This document shows, piece by piece, positions 9,767-17,925 of a stretch of DNA of 64,000 nt (position 1 is its first letter; each line of letters starts with the position of its first letter). Position numbers and translations under genes: made by a program. The stretch lies in contig NZ_FNRF01000001.1 in the NCBI RefSeq assembly GCF_900107775.1, positions 868,001 to 932,000 on the forward strand, read 5' to 3'. The notes under the pieces are model-generated. The model searched no databases and was not told the DNA's origin. It saw nothing but the letters and a program-made list of their open reading frames with translations. The DNA is from Xylanibacter ruminicola (GTDB taxonomy: Bacteria; Bacteroidota; Bacteroidia; Bacteroidales; Bacteroidaceae).

Positions 9767-11530
9767 TTATGCTAAATCACTAAAAATCATCCGTTTAGGG
9801 GCCTTTTTGGTGATATTTACGGGCGATTTCTTCTGCAACTGTATCAGCTGGGCTGTCTGCTTAGGCTTCTTGGGCTGCAGTATTTTCTTGTACTCCTCCT
9901 GGTTCTTCAGCAGGCGTATGGCCTCTTTCACCTGCTTGTCGTAGGCCAGGGCAGCCTCGATGGTGCCGCGCTGGTAGTAGTAGGCGGCAATGATATCAGT
10001 CTCCAGCACCTGTCGCAGCACCTTCTCGTGCTTATCCAGGTCGGTAGCCACGTTGTGGTTCAGCTGCTTCTCCAGCTCGTCGAAAGTTTGCTTGGCATCA
10101 TCGTAGTAGCCCTCAAACTTGGCTGTCTTCACCAGTTCGGATAGCTGCTTCTTGCTCACGGGGTCATACGTAAAACCACTCTTTATTACGCGGGCCTTAA
10201 ACTCCTGCCAGTCGGCATCGCTGATGTGGAACTCGGTAGCAGGTGCTATCTGTGGGTGCTTGGCAATGTAATCCACCACGTAGTCGAACATCACCTCGGT
10301 TGAGTCCTGTCCGCTGGCGCTCAGGTAGAAGGCTATGTTAGGTATGGTGTCGCCCTTCAGCTCTACATCGGGCATAATACCACCGCCATCGCGCACCTCG
10401 CGACCGTTGCGGGTGTAGAACACCTTGGTGAGCGAGTCGGGTATATGCTCCTGATAGCCCATGCCGCGCTTGTAGTTGTAAGCCTGGATGCAGCGTCCGC
10501 TGGGAATGTAGTATTTCGAGGTGGTTACCTTCATGTTGGTATTGTAAGGCAGGTCGATAGGTATCTGTACCAATCCCTTACCATACGTACGCGTACCTAA
10601 TATAATGGCGCGATCCAAATCCTGCAGGGCTCCGCTGGTAATCTCGCTGGCCGAAGCCGTCTCGCCGTTCACTAGTACTACCATGGGCATTACGGTGTCA
10701 ACGGGCTCTACGTGGGTTTCGTAAGCCTTGCTGGCCTGGCGCAGTTTGCCTCGGTTCTCAACCACCTTTAAGCCTTTTGCCAGCCAGATGTTCAGAATGT
10801 CTACAGCCTCCTGCTCCGATCCGCCACCATTGCCGCGCAGGTCGAATATCAGCGATGTGGCTCCCTGTTTCTTCAAATCCACAAATGCGCGACGCACCTC
10901 CTTGGCGCATCCCTCGGTAAACTGGTTCAGCACAATGTAGCCCACGCCGTCCTTCACGCCGTAGTAGGGTAGTTCGGGAAGTTTAATGTTGCGTCGTGTA
11001 ATCTTAAAGTTCATCAGCTTGCCGGTGCAGGGGCGCATGGCCTTCAGCACAAAGGTGGTGCCAGGCTCGCCACGCAGATGACTGCTCACGTAGCCCACCT
11101 CTTTCGATATCATCGTCGAGTCGTCGATGCTCAGTATGATGTCGCCCTTCTTCAGTCCGGCCTCGGCGGCAGGCATATTTTCGTAAGGCTCGTCTATCAC
11201 CACGCGGTCAAGTTTCTGGTGTTTGCGCACCACGGCGCCTATACCCGCATACTTACCCGTAAGCATCTGTCGCAGGTTCTTGGTTTCGTCCTGTGCGTAG
11301 TATTCGGTATAGGGGTCAAGACTTCGCAACATGGCGTTAATGGCTGTGCCCACCGTTTCCTTGGGGTTCAGCGTATCCACATACAGCAGGTCCAGATTCT
11401 TATATACGTGGTTCAGTATATCCAGCTGCTTAGCCACTTCAAAGTTATGGTCGCTGGTTTTCTGGGCCATTGTGGCGGTGGTGGATAGGGCCATCGCGCA
11501 AAGAGCTATCATTAATCGTTTCTTCATCAT
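9767..11530 (-). CDS. S41-family carboxy-terminal processing protease with PDZ domain
   Basis: Exported serine protease of the tail-specific/CtpA type, 587 aa. Residues 1-22 form a signal peptide ending ATMAQ. A PDZ-like domain follows (about 90-180, with AAEAGLKKGDIILSIDD) and then the S41 catalytic domain: LRGNGGGSEQEAV near 231-243, catalytic Ser293 in ETASASEI and Lys318 in TYGKG. The 25-residue Ser-Lys spacing equals that of E. coli Tsp (S430/K455). The C-terminal 130 residues are a charged helical region. It acts in the periplasm or at the outer membrane on unknown substrates. It is monocistronic, with a -7 motif at 11556-11563. Confidence 0.93.
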   Translation of the reverse strand: MMKKRLMIALCAMALSTTATMAQKTSDHNFEVAKQLDILNHVYKNLDLLYVDTLNPKETVGTAINAMLRSLDPYTEYYAQDETKNLRQMLTGKYAGIGAVVRKHQKLDRVVIDEPYENMPAAEAGLKKGDIILSIDDSTMISKEVGYVSSHLRGEPGTTFVLKAMRPCTGKLMNFKITRRNIKLPELPYYGVKDGVGYIVLNQFTEGCAKEVRRAFVDLKKQGATSLIFDLRGNGGGSEQEAVDILNIWLAKGLKVVENRGKLRQASKAYETHVEPVDTVMPMVVLVNGETASASEITSGALQDLDRAIILGTRTYGKGLVQIPIDLPYNTNMKVTTSKYYIPSGRCIQAYNYKRGMGYQEHIPDSLTKVFYTRNGREVRDGGGIMPDVELKGDTIPNIAFYLSASGQDSTEVMFDYVVDYIAKHPQIAPATEFHISDADWQEFKARVIKSGFTYDPVSKKQLSELVKTAKFEGYYDDAKQTFDELEKQLNHNVATDLDKHEKVLRQVLETDIIAAYYYQRGTIEAALAYDKQVKEAIRLLKNQEEYKKILQPKKPKQTAQLIQLQKKSPVNITKKAPKRMIFSDLA

Positions 11531-11555
11531 CCTATATAATTAATGTTTATGGCTG

Positions 11556-11563
11556 CAAAATTA
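11556..11563 (-). promoter_or_regulatory. -7 promoter motif for the S41 protease gene
   Basis: TAATTTTG followed by CAGCC on the minus strand, about 25 bases upstream of the ATG. Confidence 0.6.
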
Positions 11564-11668
11564 CAAGATTTACGGCGAAAAACGTGCATTTTTGTCTGAA
11601 AAATGAAAAAAATTAAGGTTTATAGTCATTTTTTTCCAAAAAAGTTTGGTAGTTTCAAAAAATCCTCG

Positions 11669-11676
11669 TACTTTTG
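11669..11676 (+). promoter_or_regulatory. -7 promoter motif for tRNA-Asn
   Basis: TACTTTTG followed by CACCC, 22 bases upstream of the mature tRNA 5' end. A TTTG at 11644-11647 could serve as the -33 element. Confidence 0.6.
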
Positions 11677-11698
11677 CACCCGCTTAACAGCAATACCT

Positions 11699-11772
11699 GC
11701 TTCAGTAGCTCAGTTGGTTAGAGCACCTGACTGTTAATCAGGGGGTCGTTGGTTCAAGCCCATCCTGAAGCG
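11699..11772 (+). tRNA. tRNA-Asn (anticodon GTT)
   Basis: Cloverleaf of 74 nt. The acceptor stem GCTTCAG/CTGAAGC pairs at all 7 positions, the D arm is GCTC-AGTTGGTTA-GAGC, and the anticodon stem-loop is CCTGA-CTGTTAA-TCAGG with GTT at 11733-11735. The T arm GTTGG-TTCAAGC-CCATC has one T-T mismatch. The 3' CCA is not encoded. Confidence 0.93.
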
Positions 11773-11775
11773 CAT

Positions 11776-11807
11776 AAGTCCCAATCGCAAGGTTGGGACT
11801 TTTTTTT
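11776..11807 (+). terminator. Intrinsic terminator after tRNA-Asn
   Basis: The stem AAGTCCCAA/TTGGGACTT is followed directly by a run of T, a few bases after the tRNA end. Confidence 0.85.
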
Positions 11808-11861
11808 GTGATTTAACAAAAAAATAACGTTCGGTTAACCCTTTTTGCCATCGAAAGTAGT

Positions 11862-11869
11862 TATCTTTG
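11862..11869 (+). promoter_or_regulatory. -7 promoter motif for the small membrane protein gene
   Basis: TATCTTTG followed by CACCG, 30 bases upstream of the ATG at 11900. Confidence 0.6.
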
Positions 11870-11899
11870 CACCGTCAATCAATAAATAAGAGATATAAA

Positions 11900-12193
11900 A
11901 TGATGAAAGCAACGGATAAACAATCGATTATTATTGCATGCGTATTCCTTAGTGTGCCATTCCTCAATATGCTTAATAACCTCCAGTTTATGGGGTGGGG
12001 CTATATGGTAGGCAGCGCATTCTATGTAGCATTGTTGTTCACTATGGCAGTTGTCTTAATTAAGTATGCCACATCCAACGAGCAGATGCATTTTTCGACC
12101 GCATTGCTAAAGTGCGCCAGTAAATATTGGGCTTTCGCTTTTTCCTTCATGATGCTGCTACTGGTGTTTATCAAATATGTTATTATGAATTAG
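11900..12193 (+). CDS. Small inner-membrane protein, unknown function
   Basis: I do not recognise a family. The product is 97 aa from the ATG at 11900 (a second ATG follows directly at 11903). An upstream in-frame TTG at 11867 lies inside the promoter motif and is unlikely to be used. Three hydrophobic segments are visible, at about residues 10-27, 32-53 and 70-95, so it is probably a three-helix membrane protein with a short polar loop (YATSNEQMHFSTALL). It stands alone between tRNA-Asn and a peptidase fragment, with its own promoter and a following hairpin. Confidence 0.65.
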   Translation: MMKATDKQSIIIACVFLSVPFLNMLNNLQFMGWGYMVGSAFYVALLFTMAVVLIKYATSNEQMHFSTALLKCASKYWAFAFSFMMLLLVFIKYVIMN

Positions 12194-12197
12194 AAGC

Positions 12198-12234
12198 GAG
12201 AGGACCGGCATTCGTTGTGAATGTCGGTCCTCTT
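12198..12234 (+). terminator. Stable hairpin after the small membrane protein gene
   Basis: GAGAGGACCGGCATTC pairs with GAATGTCGGTCCTC across a GTTGT loop, starting 5 bases after the stop codon. The T-rich tail is weak (TTGT), so termination is probable but not certain. Confidence 0.55.
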
Positions 12235-12242
12235 GTATCCTG

Positions 12243-12377
12243 CTCGATGTCAGCGATCAGTCGAGAGAAGACTTTGACGAGCTGCTGTTAGAGTATTCGC
12301 CCAGGGGCGGCTATTGGCTCCACTTTGCCGTAAAATCAAAGGGGAATCGACGAAAAGTAAGGCTTATACAGGCGTAA
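12243..12377 (+). pseudogene. C-terminal fragment resembling a phage-type M15 peptidase (endolysin)
   Basis: An open stretch of 44 codons ends in TAA with no usable start; the reading frame runs back into the preceding hairpin. The peptide contains EDFDELLLEYSPRG and GYWLHFAVKSKGNRRKV. This fits the C-terminal end of Peptidase_M15_3/phage D-Ala-D-Ala-type endolysins, whose usual pattern is FDQLIxEY, then WxHVS, then NRxxVL. The His of the WLH triplet matches the expected zinc-ligand position. A terminator follows at once. It reads as the tail of a gene whose 5' part is gone, possibly from a prophage or conjugative element. The family call is from memory of the motif. Confidence 0.45.
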
Positions 12378-12385
12378 AATAGTAA

Positions 12386-12426
12386 CCGCCGATGTATCTC
12401 GAAAAAGATGCGTCGGCGGCTTTTTT
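12386..12426 (+). terminator. Intrinsic terminator after the M15 fragment
   Basis: The 13 bp stem CCGCCGATGTATC/GATGCGTCGGCGG (two G-U pairs in RNA), loop TCGAAAAA, is followed by C and TTTTTT. Orientation is plus: the opposite strand has no T-run. It is a terminator retained behind the gene fragment, and its T-run overlaps the stop of the convergent lipoprotein gene. Confidence 0.8.
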
Positions 12427-13804
12427 ATTCTGGTAATGTGGTAAAACTCTTAACTGGCGATTTAAACCAATCGGCGTAACCGAATCGCAGGGTGCAGAGG
12501 CCCGAGAAGCTGTAATAGTAGGTGGTGTTGGGCTGCAGATTTTTAAGCGTAAGCACAAACTGGTTGCCTACTCTGGGGGCCGTAGTCAGGTTTATCAGGT
12601 TGTTTTTATCCTTACCGTAGTACACTGATGCCCACTGCTCGCTGTCAAAACCCTCGGCATCCATGACGCAGGTGATGGTGGCCGAAGTAGAGGTGATATC
12701 GGTGGGCTCGCCTGGCAGGATATGATTGGCGGGATCATCGGTTTTAAATACATGTTTCTCGCTCTCGGCTACCGTATAACCATTCTTGACGGCCCCAATC
12801 CAGCACTCGTAGCTGCGACCATAGGTGATGGCATCGAGCACTACCGACAGCTTATTGCCGTCCTTCTTCATTTCTTCATTCAGTACCCAGCTGTCGCCAA
12901 CCCCTTGGTAAAACAGCTTGTACTCCAGTCCTGTCTCTATAAGATGCGTGGTGCCCGTCAACTCGGCGTAAATAAACTTGGCATCGATGTTGTCGATGGT
13001 CATCAGCCCGTCGCGATTGCCTGTGGTGAAACTCTTTACGGGACCCAGCTTACAAGCAAGCTGATCGCCGCAAAGCACGCTAGCGCAATAATAATACGTG
13101 GTGTTGGATTTCAGCTTGTCGAGAACAAGTTTCTGGCTGGAAACGCCTGCAGAAGCTTGTGCAAACAGCAATAAACCATTCTCAAAATCATCGTTGTTCA
13201 GCATGGTTTGTTTGTTGTCGAGCAGGTCTTTTTCAGTAGAATACAGCACGCCGTACATGACATTGTCGTATTGTGATGGTAAGGCTGATGTGTTGCTGAA
13301 TTTAACGTCAACGTTTGCCTTGTCGTAGCTTACACCACTAACCTCTTCGGCACTTAATATCAACTCCATGGGCAGTGTAACGAAAGGCTGTGTTTCACCA
13401 TAAAGGCGTTCGGCGCCAAACTCTAAAAATGTACGTGCGTAATACTGGGTGCCAGGAATAAGTCCAAAGGCAGTGGCTGCAAAGTGACTACCCTGCAAAT
13501 CGTCGACATAGCCCGACAGGCTGTTGTTGGCCTCGAAGCGTGGTGATGTTGAAAGCTCAACACCAAACTGCATGGGCATGCCGTTGGCATACGCCTGGGG
13601 CAGGTTGTCGGGATAATACTCGCCCGAAAGCGTGGCATAGGTCATACCGATGATTTCAACCGGGTTGGTAACGATATACTTGCCATCATGCTTCGGGCCA
13701 TTGTCATCGCCCGAGCATGATACAGCCGTAAATCCATACATCAACACTGCGATAAGCCAAACACGACTCATCAGAACTGAAATAGTTTTTGTTGCAAAAT
13801 TCAT
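12425..13804 (-). CDS. Exported lipoprotein with FN3-like repeats, unknown function
   Basis: The product is 459 aa from the ATG at 13804; an upstream in-frame start at 13876 lies before the promoter motif. Residues 1-31 form a lipoprotein signal ending GFTAVSCSG, so Cys is probably lipidated. The remainder looks like three or four beta-sandwich repeats of the fibronectin type III/purple-acid-phosphatase-N kind, each ending in a pattern like LQPNTTYYYSFSGL or LIPGTQYYARTFLEF. The last repeat ends in VKSFTTLPE. Such proteins are common surface or periplasmic proteins in Bacteroidales; ligand and role are unknown. It is monocistronic. Confidence 0.75.
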   Translation of the reverse strand: MNFATKTISVLMSRVWLIAVLMYGFTAVSCSGDDNGPKHDGKYIVTNPVEIIGMTYATLSGEYYPDNLPQAYANGMPMQFGVELSTSPRFEANNSLSGYVDDLQGSHFAATAFGLIPGTQYYARTFLEFGAERLYGETQPFVTLPMELILSAEEVSGVSYDKANVDVKFSNTSALPSQYDNVMYGVLYSTEKDLLDNKQTMLNNDDFENGLLLFAQASAGVSSQKLVLDKLKSNTTYYYCASVLCGDQLACKLGPVKSFTTGNRDGLMTIDNIDAKFIYAELTGTTHLIETGLEYKLFYQGVGDSWVLNEEMKKDGNKLSVVLDAITYGRSYECWIGAVKNGYTVAESEKHVFKTDDPANHILPGEPTDITSTSATITCVMDAEGFDSEQWASVYYGKDKNNLINLTTAPRVGNQFVLTLKNLQPNTTYYYSFSGLCTLRFGYADWFKSPVKSFTTLPE

Positions 13805-13846
13805 TGTTTTTGTTAATCTCTTTAATTCAAGTAATTCAATTGGCTG

Positions 13847-13854
13847 CAAAGATA
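13847..13854 (-). promoter_or_regulatory. -7 promoter motif for the FN3-like lipoprotein gene
   Basis: TATCTTTG followed by CAGCC on the minus strand, about 43 bases upstream of the ATG. Confidence 0.6.
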
Positions 13855-13902
13855 TAACAATATTTCGAATCAGCAAAACAAAAACGCTATTTCTTCAACT
13901 TT

Positions 13903-13995
13903 TTATCCAGATTTCTCTCTGGCAAATGGTTGTGCTGCCATCTGGGTGCAGCAAACGGCCGCAAACAGGGCGACTAGCAAAACTTTTGTTCTCAT
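13903..13995 (-). CDS. 30-residue signal-peptide-like ORF (micropeptide or truncated gene)
   Basis: ATG at 13995 encodes 30 aa. MRTKVLLVALFAAVCCTQMAAQ has a basic N-terminus, a hydrophobic core and an AxA-like cleavage site, then only PFAREKSG before TAA. A good -7 motif lies 35 bases upstream. It is either a very small exported peptide or the surviving 5' end of a secreted-protein gene. The next promoter (13847-13854) begins about 50 bases after its stop, so it is not fused to the lipoprotein gene. Confidence 0.4.
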   Translation of the reverse strand: MRTKVLLVALFAAVCCTQMAAQPFAREKSG

Positions 13996-14029
13996 ATATA
14001 CAAAAAGAAAAATTGTTAACTTGATGTTG

Positions 14030-14037
14030 CAAAGATA
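14030..14037 (-). promoter_or_regulatory. -7 promoter motif upstream of the 30-residue ORF
   Basis: TATCTTTG followed by CAACA on the minus strand, about 35 bases upstream of the ATG at 13995. Confidence 0.55.
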
Positions 14038-14134
14038 ATTGTTTTTGGCGAACCGAACGTATTGATATACAGAGTTTTTTGTTTTTTTATCAATAAACAT
14101 GGATGCGTAATGCGGCTATGATAGTTTTTTTTCG

Positions 14135-14142
14135 TAACTTTG
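14135..14142 (+). promoter_or_regulatory. -7 promoter motif for gpmI-ung
   Basis: TAACTTTG followed by CACGC, 43 bases upstream of the gpmI ATG. Confidence 0.6.
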
Positions 14143-14185
14143 CACGCGATTTTAAGAACGTACGTTTAAAAATAGGTATAAGATT

Positions 14186-15706
14186 ATGGCAAAGAAAGCA
14201 TTATTGATGATTCTCGATGGATGGGGAATCGGTAAGCATGGTAAGGGTGATGTGATTTTCAACACTCCAACTCCTTACCTCGATCTGTTAACAGCTACTT
14301 CGGCTCACTCTCAGCTCCAGGCATCTGGTGAAGATGTAGGTTTGCCCGACGGACAGATGGGTAACTCAGAGGTGGGTCACCTGAACATCGGTGCCGGACG
14401 CATCGTATATCAGGACCTGGTAAAGATTAACCGCGCCTGCAAGGACGGTTCTATCATGGAGAATCCACAGGTTAAGGCTGCTTACACCTACGCCAAGGAG
14501 AACAACAAGAAGCTGCACCTGATGGGACTGACCTCTGACGGTGGTGTACACTCTTCACTCGACCACCTGTTCAAGCTCATCGAGATTGGTAAGGCTTACG
14601 GTCTGAAGAACCAGACTTTCGTACACTGCTTCATGGATGGTCGTGATACCGACCCCAAGAGCGGTAAGGGCTTTATCGAGCAGATTAGCAAGGTATGTGC
14701 CGATAACGATGCTGCCATCGCATCAATCGTAGGTCGTTTCTACGCTATGGACCGCGATAAGCGCTGGGAGCGTGTAAAAGAGGGTTACGACCTGATTGTG
14801 AAGGGTACTGGTAAGCAGAGCACCGATATGGTTGCTGCTATGCAGGAGAGCTACGACGAGGGCGTTACCGACGAGTTCGTAAAGCCTATTCACAATGCTG
14901 CTGTTAACGGTTGCATCGAAGAGGGGGATGTAGTAATCTTCATCAACTTCCGTAACGACCGTGCTAAGGAGATGACTATCGCACTGACTCAGGAGGATAT
15001 GCCAGAGCAGGGCATGAAGACTATCCCTGGCCTGCAGTACTACTGCATGACTCCATACGACGCTAACTTCAAGGGTGTGAACATCCTGTTCCCCAAGGAG
15101 AACGTTGAGAACACACTGGGCGAGTACCTGAGCAAGCAGGGCAAGAAGCAGCTGCACACTGCCGAGACCGAGAAGTATGCTCACGTAACATTCTTCTTCA
15201 ACGGTGGTCGCGAGCAGCCATACGAGGGCGAGGATCGTATCCTGGTTCCAAGTCCAAAGGTTGCTACCTACGACCTGAAGCCTGAGATGAGCGCCTTCGA
15301 GGTAAAGGATAAGCTGGTGGCTGCTATCAACGAGGCTAAGTACGACTTTATCGTAGTTAACTTCGCTAACGGCGACATGGTAGGTCACACTGGTATCTAC
15401 AACGCTATTGCCAAGGCTGTTTGGGCTGTTGACAACTGCGTGAAGGATGTAATCGAGGCAGCTAAGGCTAACGATTACGAGGCTATCATCATTGCCGACC
15501 ACGGTAATGCCGATAACGCTATCAACGCCGATGGTACTCCAAATACCGCTCACTCACTGAACCCCGTTCCTTTCATCTATGTAACCAACAACAACTCGGC
15601 TACAGTTAAGGACGGACGTCTGGCCGACGTGGCTCCTTCAATCCTGCACATCATGGGTCTGGAGCAGCCTGCCGACATGACTGGTGAGAACCTTATTTGC
15701 GATTAA
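14186..15706 (+). CDS. gpmI: 2,3-bisphosphoglycerate-independent phosphoglycerate mutase
   Basis: Cytosolic glycolytic enzyme interconverting 3- and 2-phosphoglycerate. At 506 aa it has the usual length for the iPGM family. The N-terminal metal site [13 protein letters not shown], the catalytic Ser61 in [17 protein letters not shown], and the C-terminal [10 protein letters not shown] metal-binding motif are all present. It is first in a short unit with ung (6 bp downstream). Its DNA is rich in preferred codons, as expected for a highly expressed gene. Confidence 0.98.
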   Translation: MAKKALLMILDGWGIGKHGKGDVIFNTPTPYLDLLTATSAHSQLQASGEDVGLPDGQMGNSEVGHLNIGAGRIVYQDLVKINRACKDGSIMENPQVKAAYTYAKENNKKLHLMGLTSDGGVHSSLDHLFKLIEIGKAYGLKNQTFVHCFMDGRDTDPKSGKGFIEQISKVCADNDAAIASIVGRFYAMDRDKRWERVKEGYDLIVKGTGKQSTDMVAAMQESYDEGVTDEFVKPIHNAAVNGCIEEGDVVIFINFRNDRAKEMTIALTQEDMPEQGMKTIPGLQYYCMTPYDANFKGVNILFPKENVENTLGEYLSKQGKKQLHTAETEKYAHVTFFFNGGREQPYEGEDRILVPSPKVATYDLKPEMSAFEVKDKLVAAINEAKYDFIVVNFANGDMVGHTGIYNAIAKAVWAVDNCVKDVIEAAKANDYEAIIIADHGNADNAINADGTPNTAHSLNPVPFIYVTNNNSATVKDGRLADVAPSILHIMGLEQPADMTGENLICD

Positions 15707-15712
15707 TAAATA

Positions 15713-16378
15713 ATGGATGTTCAGATAGAACAAAGCTGGAAACAGCATTTACTTGGTGAGTTCGACAAAGACTACTTTGTTGGGCTCACCAATTCTGTTC
15801 GTGCAGAGTATCAGCAATACACGTGCTATCCCCCAGGCAAACTGATATTCAATGCCTTTAACCTGTGTCCGTTCGACAAGGTGAAAGTGGTGATTATCGG
15901 TCAGGACCCCTATCACGAGCCAGGACAGGCACACGGACTGAGTTTCTCGGTTCAGGACGGTATCCAGTTTCCGCCCTCGCTGCAGAATATCTTCAAGGAG
16001 ATTCAGACCGACCTTGGTACGCCAATCCCCACATCGGGCAATCTTACCCGTTGGGCCGAGCAGGGCGTGCTGCTGCTGAATGCTTCGCTTACCGTTCGTG
16101 CCCATCAGGCCAACAGTCACTCGTCGCTGGGATGGCAGAAGTTTACCGATGCCGCTATACTGGCGTTGGCCAAGAACCGCCAGCACCTGGTGTATATGCT
16201 GTGGGGCGGCTATGCCCGCTCGAAGGCGTATATGATTGACAAGCAGAACAACCTGGTGCTTGAGAGCGTACACCCATCGCCACTGAGTGCTAATCGTGGC
16301 GGCTGGTTCGGTCAGCACCAATTCTCGCGCTGTAATGCTTACTTAGAGCAGAACGGCCAGGCTCCCATCCAGTGGTAA
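15713..16378 (+). CDS. ung: Uracil-DNA glycosylase, family 1
   Basis: Removes uracil from DNA in base excision repair. At 221 aa it is full length. The water-activating motif GQDPYH is at residues 63-68 (Asp65) and the minor-groove loop motif HPSPLS at 187-192. It lies 6 bp after gpmI, so probably cotranscribed, and 32 bp before the DUF3109 gene. Confidence 0.98.
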   Translation: MDVQIEQSWKQHLLGEFDKDYFVGLTNSVRAEYQQYTCYPPGKLIFNAFNLCPFDKVKVVIIGQDPYHEPGQAHGLSFSVQDGIQFPPSLQNIFKEIQTDLGTPIPTSGNLTRWAEQGVLLLNASLTVRAHQANSHSSLGWQKFTDAAILALAKNRQHLVYMLWGGYARSKAYMIDKQNNLVLESVHPSPLSANRGGWFGQHQFSRCNAYLEQNGQAPIQW

Positions 16379-16410
16379 ATATCTCTTAATTCTAAAATAT
16401 CAATTCTAAA

Positions 16411-17043
16411 TTGAATACAATTCCCCCAATTATACAAGTAGGTGATGTGTTGCTCTCGTCGGAGATACTGACGGAGAAGTTTTGTTGCGACCTGAGCGTT
16501 TGCAAGGGCGAGTGCTGTGTTGAAGGCGATGCAGGCGCCCCTGTAACGATGGACGAGATAGCTGCCATCGAAGAATGCGTGGATGACGTGTGGGACGACC
16601 TCTCGGCATCGGCCCAGGCTGTTATCGACAAGCAGGGCGTGGCCTACACCGATCAGGAGGGCGACCTGGTAACCAGTATTGTTGGTGGAAAAGATTGTGT
16701 GTTTACCTATTACGGCGACATTGAGGACTGGAACACCCACTTGCCCATTAAGAACTGTTGCCTATGTGCATTAGAAAAGGCTTACAGAGCAGGGCGTACC
16801 CACTTCTGCAAGCCTATTAGCTGTGCTTTGTATCCTATCCGCGAAAAGCAGCTTGGCGGCGGTTTGACGGGCCTGAACTACAACCGCTGGAGCGTTTGTA
16901 AGATGGCCATCGCCAAGGGTATTCAGGAGAATCTGTATCTGTATCAGTTCCTGCGCGATCCGCTGATCCGACGCTTCGGCGAGGCTTGGTATCAGGAGTT
17001 GCTTGATACCGTGAGCGAACTGAAGGAGCAGGGCTACCTATGA
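16411..17043 (+). CDS. DUF3109 family Cys-rich protein
   Basis: Protein of 210 aa from a TTG start at 16411; no in-frame ATG lies near the conserved N-terminus (IIQVGDVLLSSEIL), so TTG is preferred, with GTG at 16447 as an alternative that would remove conserved residues. The Cys motif CDLSVCKGECC (about 26-36) and later cysteines (NCCLCAL, HFCKPISCALYP) fit the DUF3109 family, related to YkgJ-type metal or Fe-S binding proteins. Function is unknown. Its stop overlaps the end of the convergent AraC gene by 6 bp. It is probably the last gene of the gpmI-ung unit. Confidence 0.85.
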   Translation: MNTIPPIIQVGDVLLSSEILTEKFCCDLSVCKGECCVEGDAGAPVTMDEIAAIEECVDDVWDDLSASAQAVIDKQGVAYTDQEGDLVTSIVGGKDCVFTYYGDIEDWNTHLPIKNCCLCALEKAYRAGRTHFCKPISCALYPIREKQLGGGLTGLNYNRWSVCKMAIAKGIQENLYLYQFLRDPLIRRFGEAWYQELLDTVSELKEQGYL

Positions 17044-17925
17044 TTTGCGATAGGCCGAGGGCGTCATGCCCACGTGTTCCTTAAAGTACTTGCCCAGAAA
17101 ACTCTGATTGGGGAAGTTCAACTCTTCGGTTATCTCCTTGATGGATTTGGTGCTGTTCTTTAGCAGCACGCGTAACTCCATGGTTACATAACTCTCGATC
17201 CATTCTACGGCTGTGCGACCGCTGATGCGCTTAACGGCTGTAGAAAGATATTTGGGGGTGATGTTGAGCTGCTGGGCATACCAGCTGACGCGGCGTTCGC
17301 GTTTGCAGTTTTCCTCAACCATCTTCAGGAATCGTGTAAACACCTTCTCAGAACGCAGCAGCGACTCGTCGAAATTCTTCACTCTGTAAATCACATTACC
17401 CACATCGTAGAACATGGCCAGCATGAGCGTGCGAATCAGGTCCTTACGGAAGTGGTTGTGGTTGTCGCTGATTTTCTGTTTGATAAACTGGAAGTATTCT
17501 GTGAACGTAGCGATCTCATCGGCCTCGAGTTTCATCACAGGCTGCATGCGGGCAAACACAAACAGCGAGCTTACATCGTGTACGCTCTTGATGATCTCGT
17601 GGAAGAAATCCACACTCATCATGATGCAAAGTCCCTCCATATCCGCTGAGGGCTGATAGCCATCAATCACGTGGCGTTCGCTAGCCACAAGCATCTCACC
17701 GGCATGTACCACCAGTTCTTCGGTATCCATGCGATAGCTGATCTGACCTTTGGTGCAAAGGCCAATCAGAATGAAGTTCATCTTTCTGGGCTCGCTGGGC
17801 ATAGGGGCCTTGTTAATCTGGTCGGACAACAGCAGGTCGTCGTCGAGACAAACCGATCCTTCCCAGTTTTTTGCCTTTTTAAACTCAGTGTCCTGTATCA
17901 GTATTTGCTTTTTAGCTTTTACCAT
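17038..17925 (-). CDS. AraC-family transcriptional regulator
   Basis: Protein of 295 aa with an N-terminal cupin-like sensing domain (about 30-170, with VHAGEMLVASERHVIDGYQP) and a C-terminal double helix-turn-helix (about 195-295: QQLNITPKYLSTAVKRISGR and FPNQSFLGKYFKEHVGMTPS). The ATG lies inside the last codons of the GH95 gene (ATGGTAA overlap), so it is translationally coupled to that glycosidase and is a candidate local regulator of the divergent GH95/ptb promoter region. Effector unknown. Confidence 0.93.
   Translation of the reverse strand: MVKAKKQILIQDTEFKKAKNWEGSVCLDDDLLLSDQINKAPMPSEPRKMNFILIGLCTKGQISYRMDTEELVVHAGEMLVASERHVIDGYQPSADMEGLCIMMSVDFFHEIIKSVHDVSSLFVFARMQPVMKLEADEIATFTEYFQFIKQKISDNHNHFRKDLIRTLMLAMFYDVGNVIYRVKNFDESLLRSEKVFTRFLKMVEENCKRERRVSWYAQQLNITPKYLSTAVKRISGRTAVEWIESYVTMELRVLLKNSTKSIKEITEELNFPNQSFLGKYFKEHVGMTPSAYRKS

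Noticed and set aside
11867..11899. Upstream TTG start for the small membrane protein
   Set aside because: It falls in the TATCTTTGCA promoter motif.
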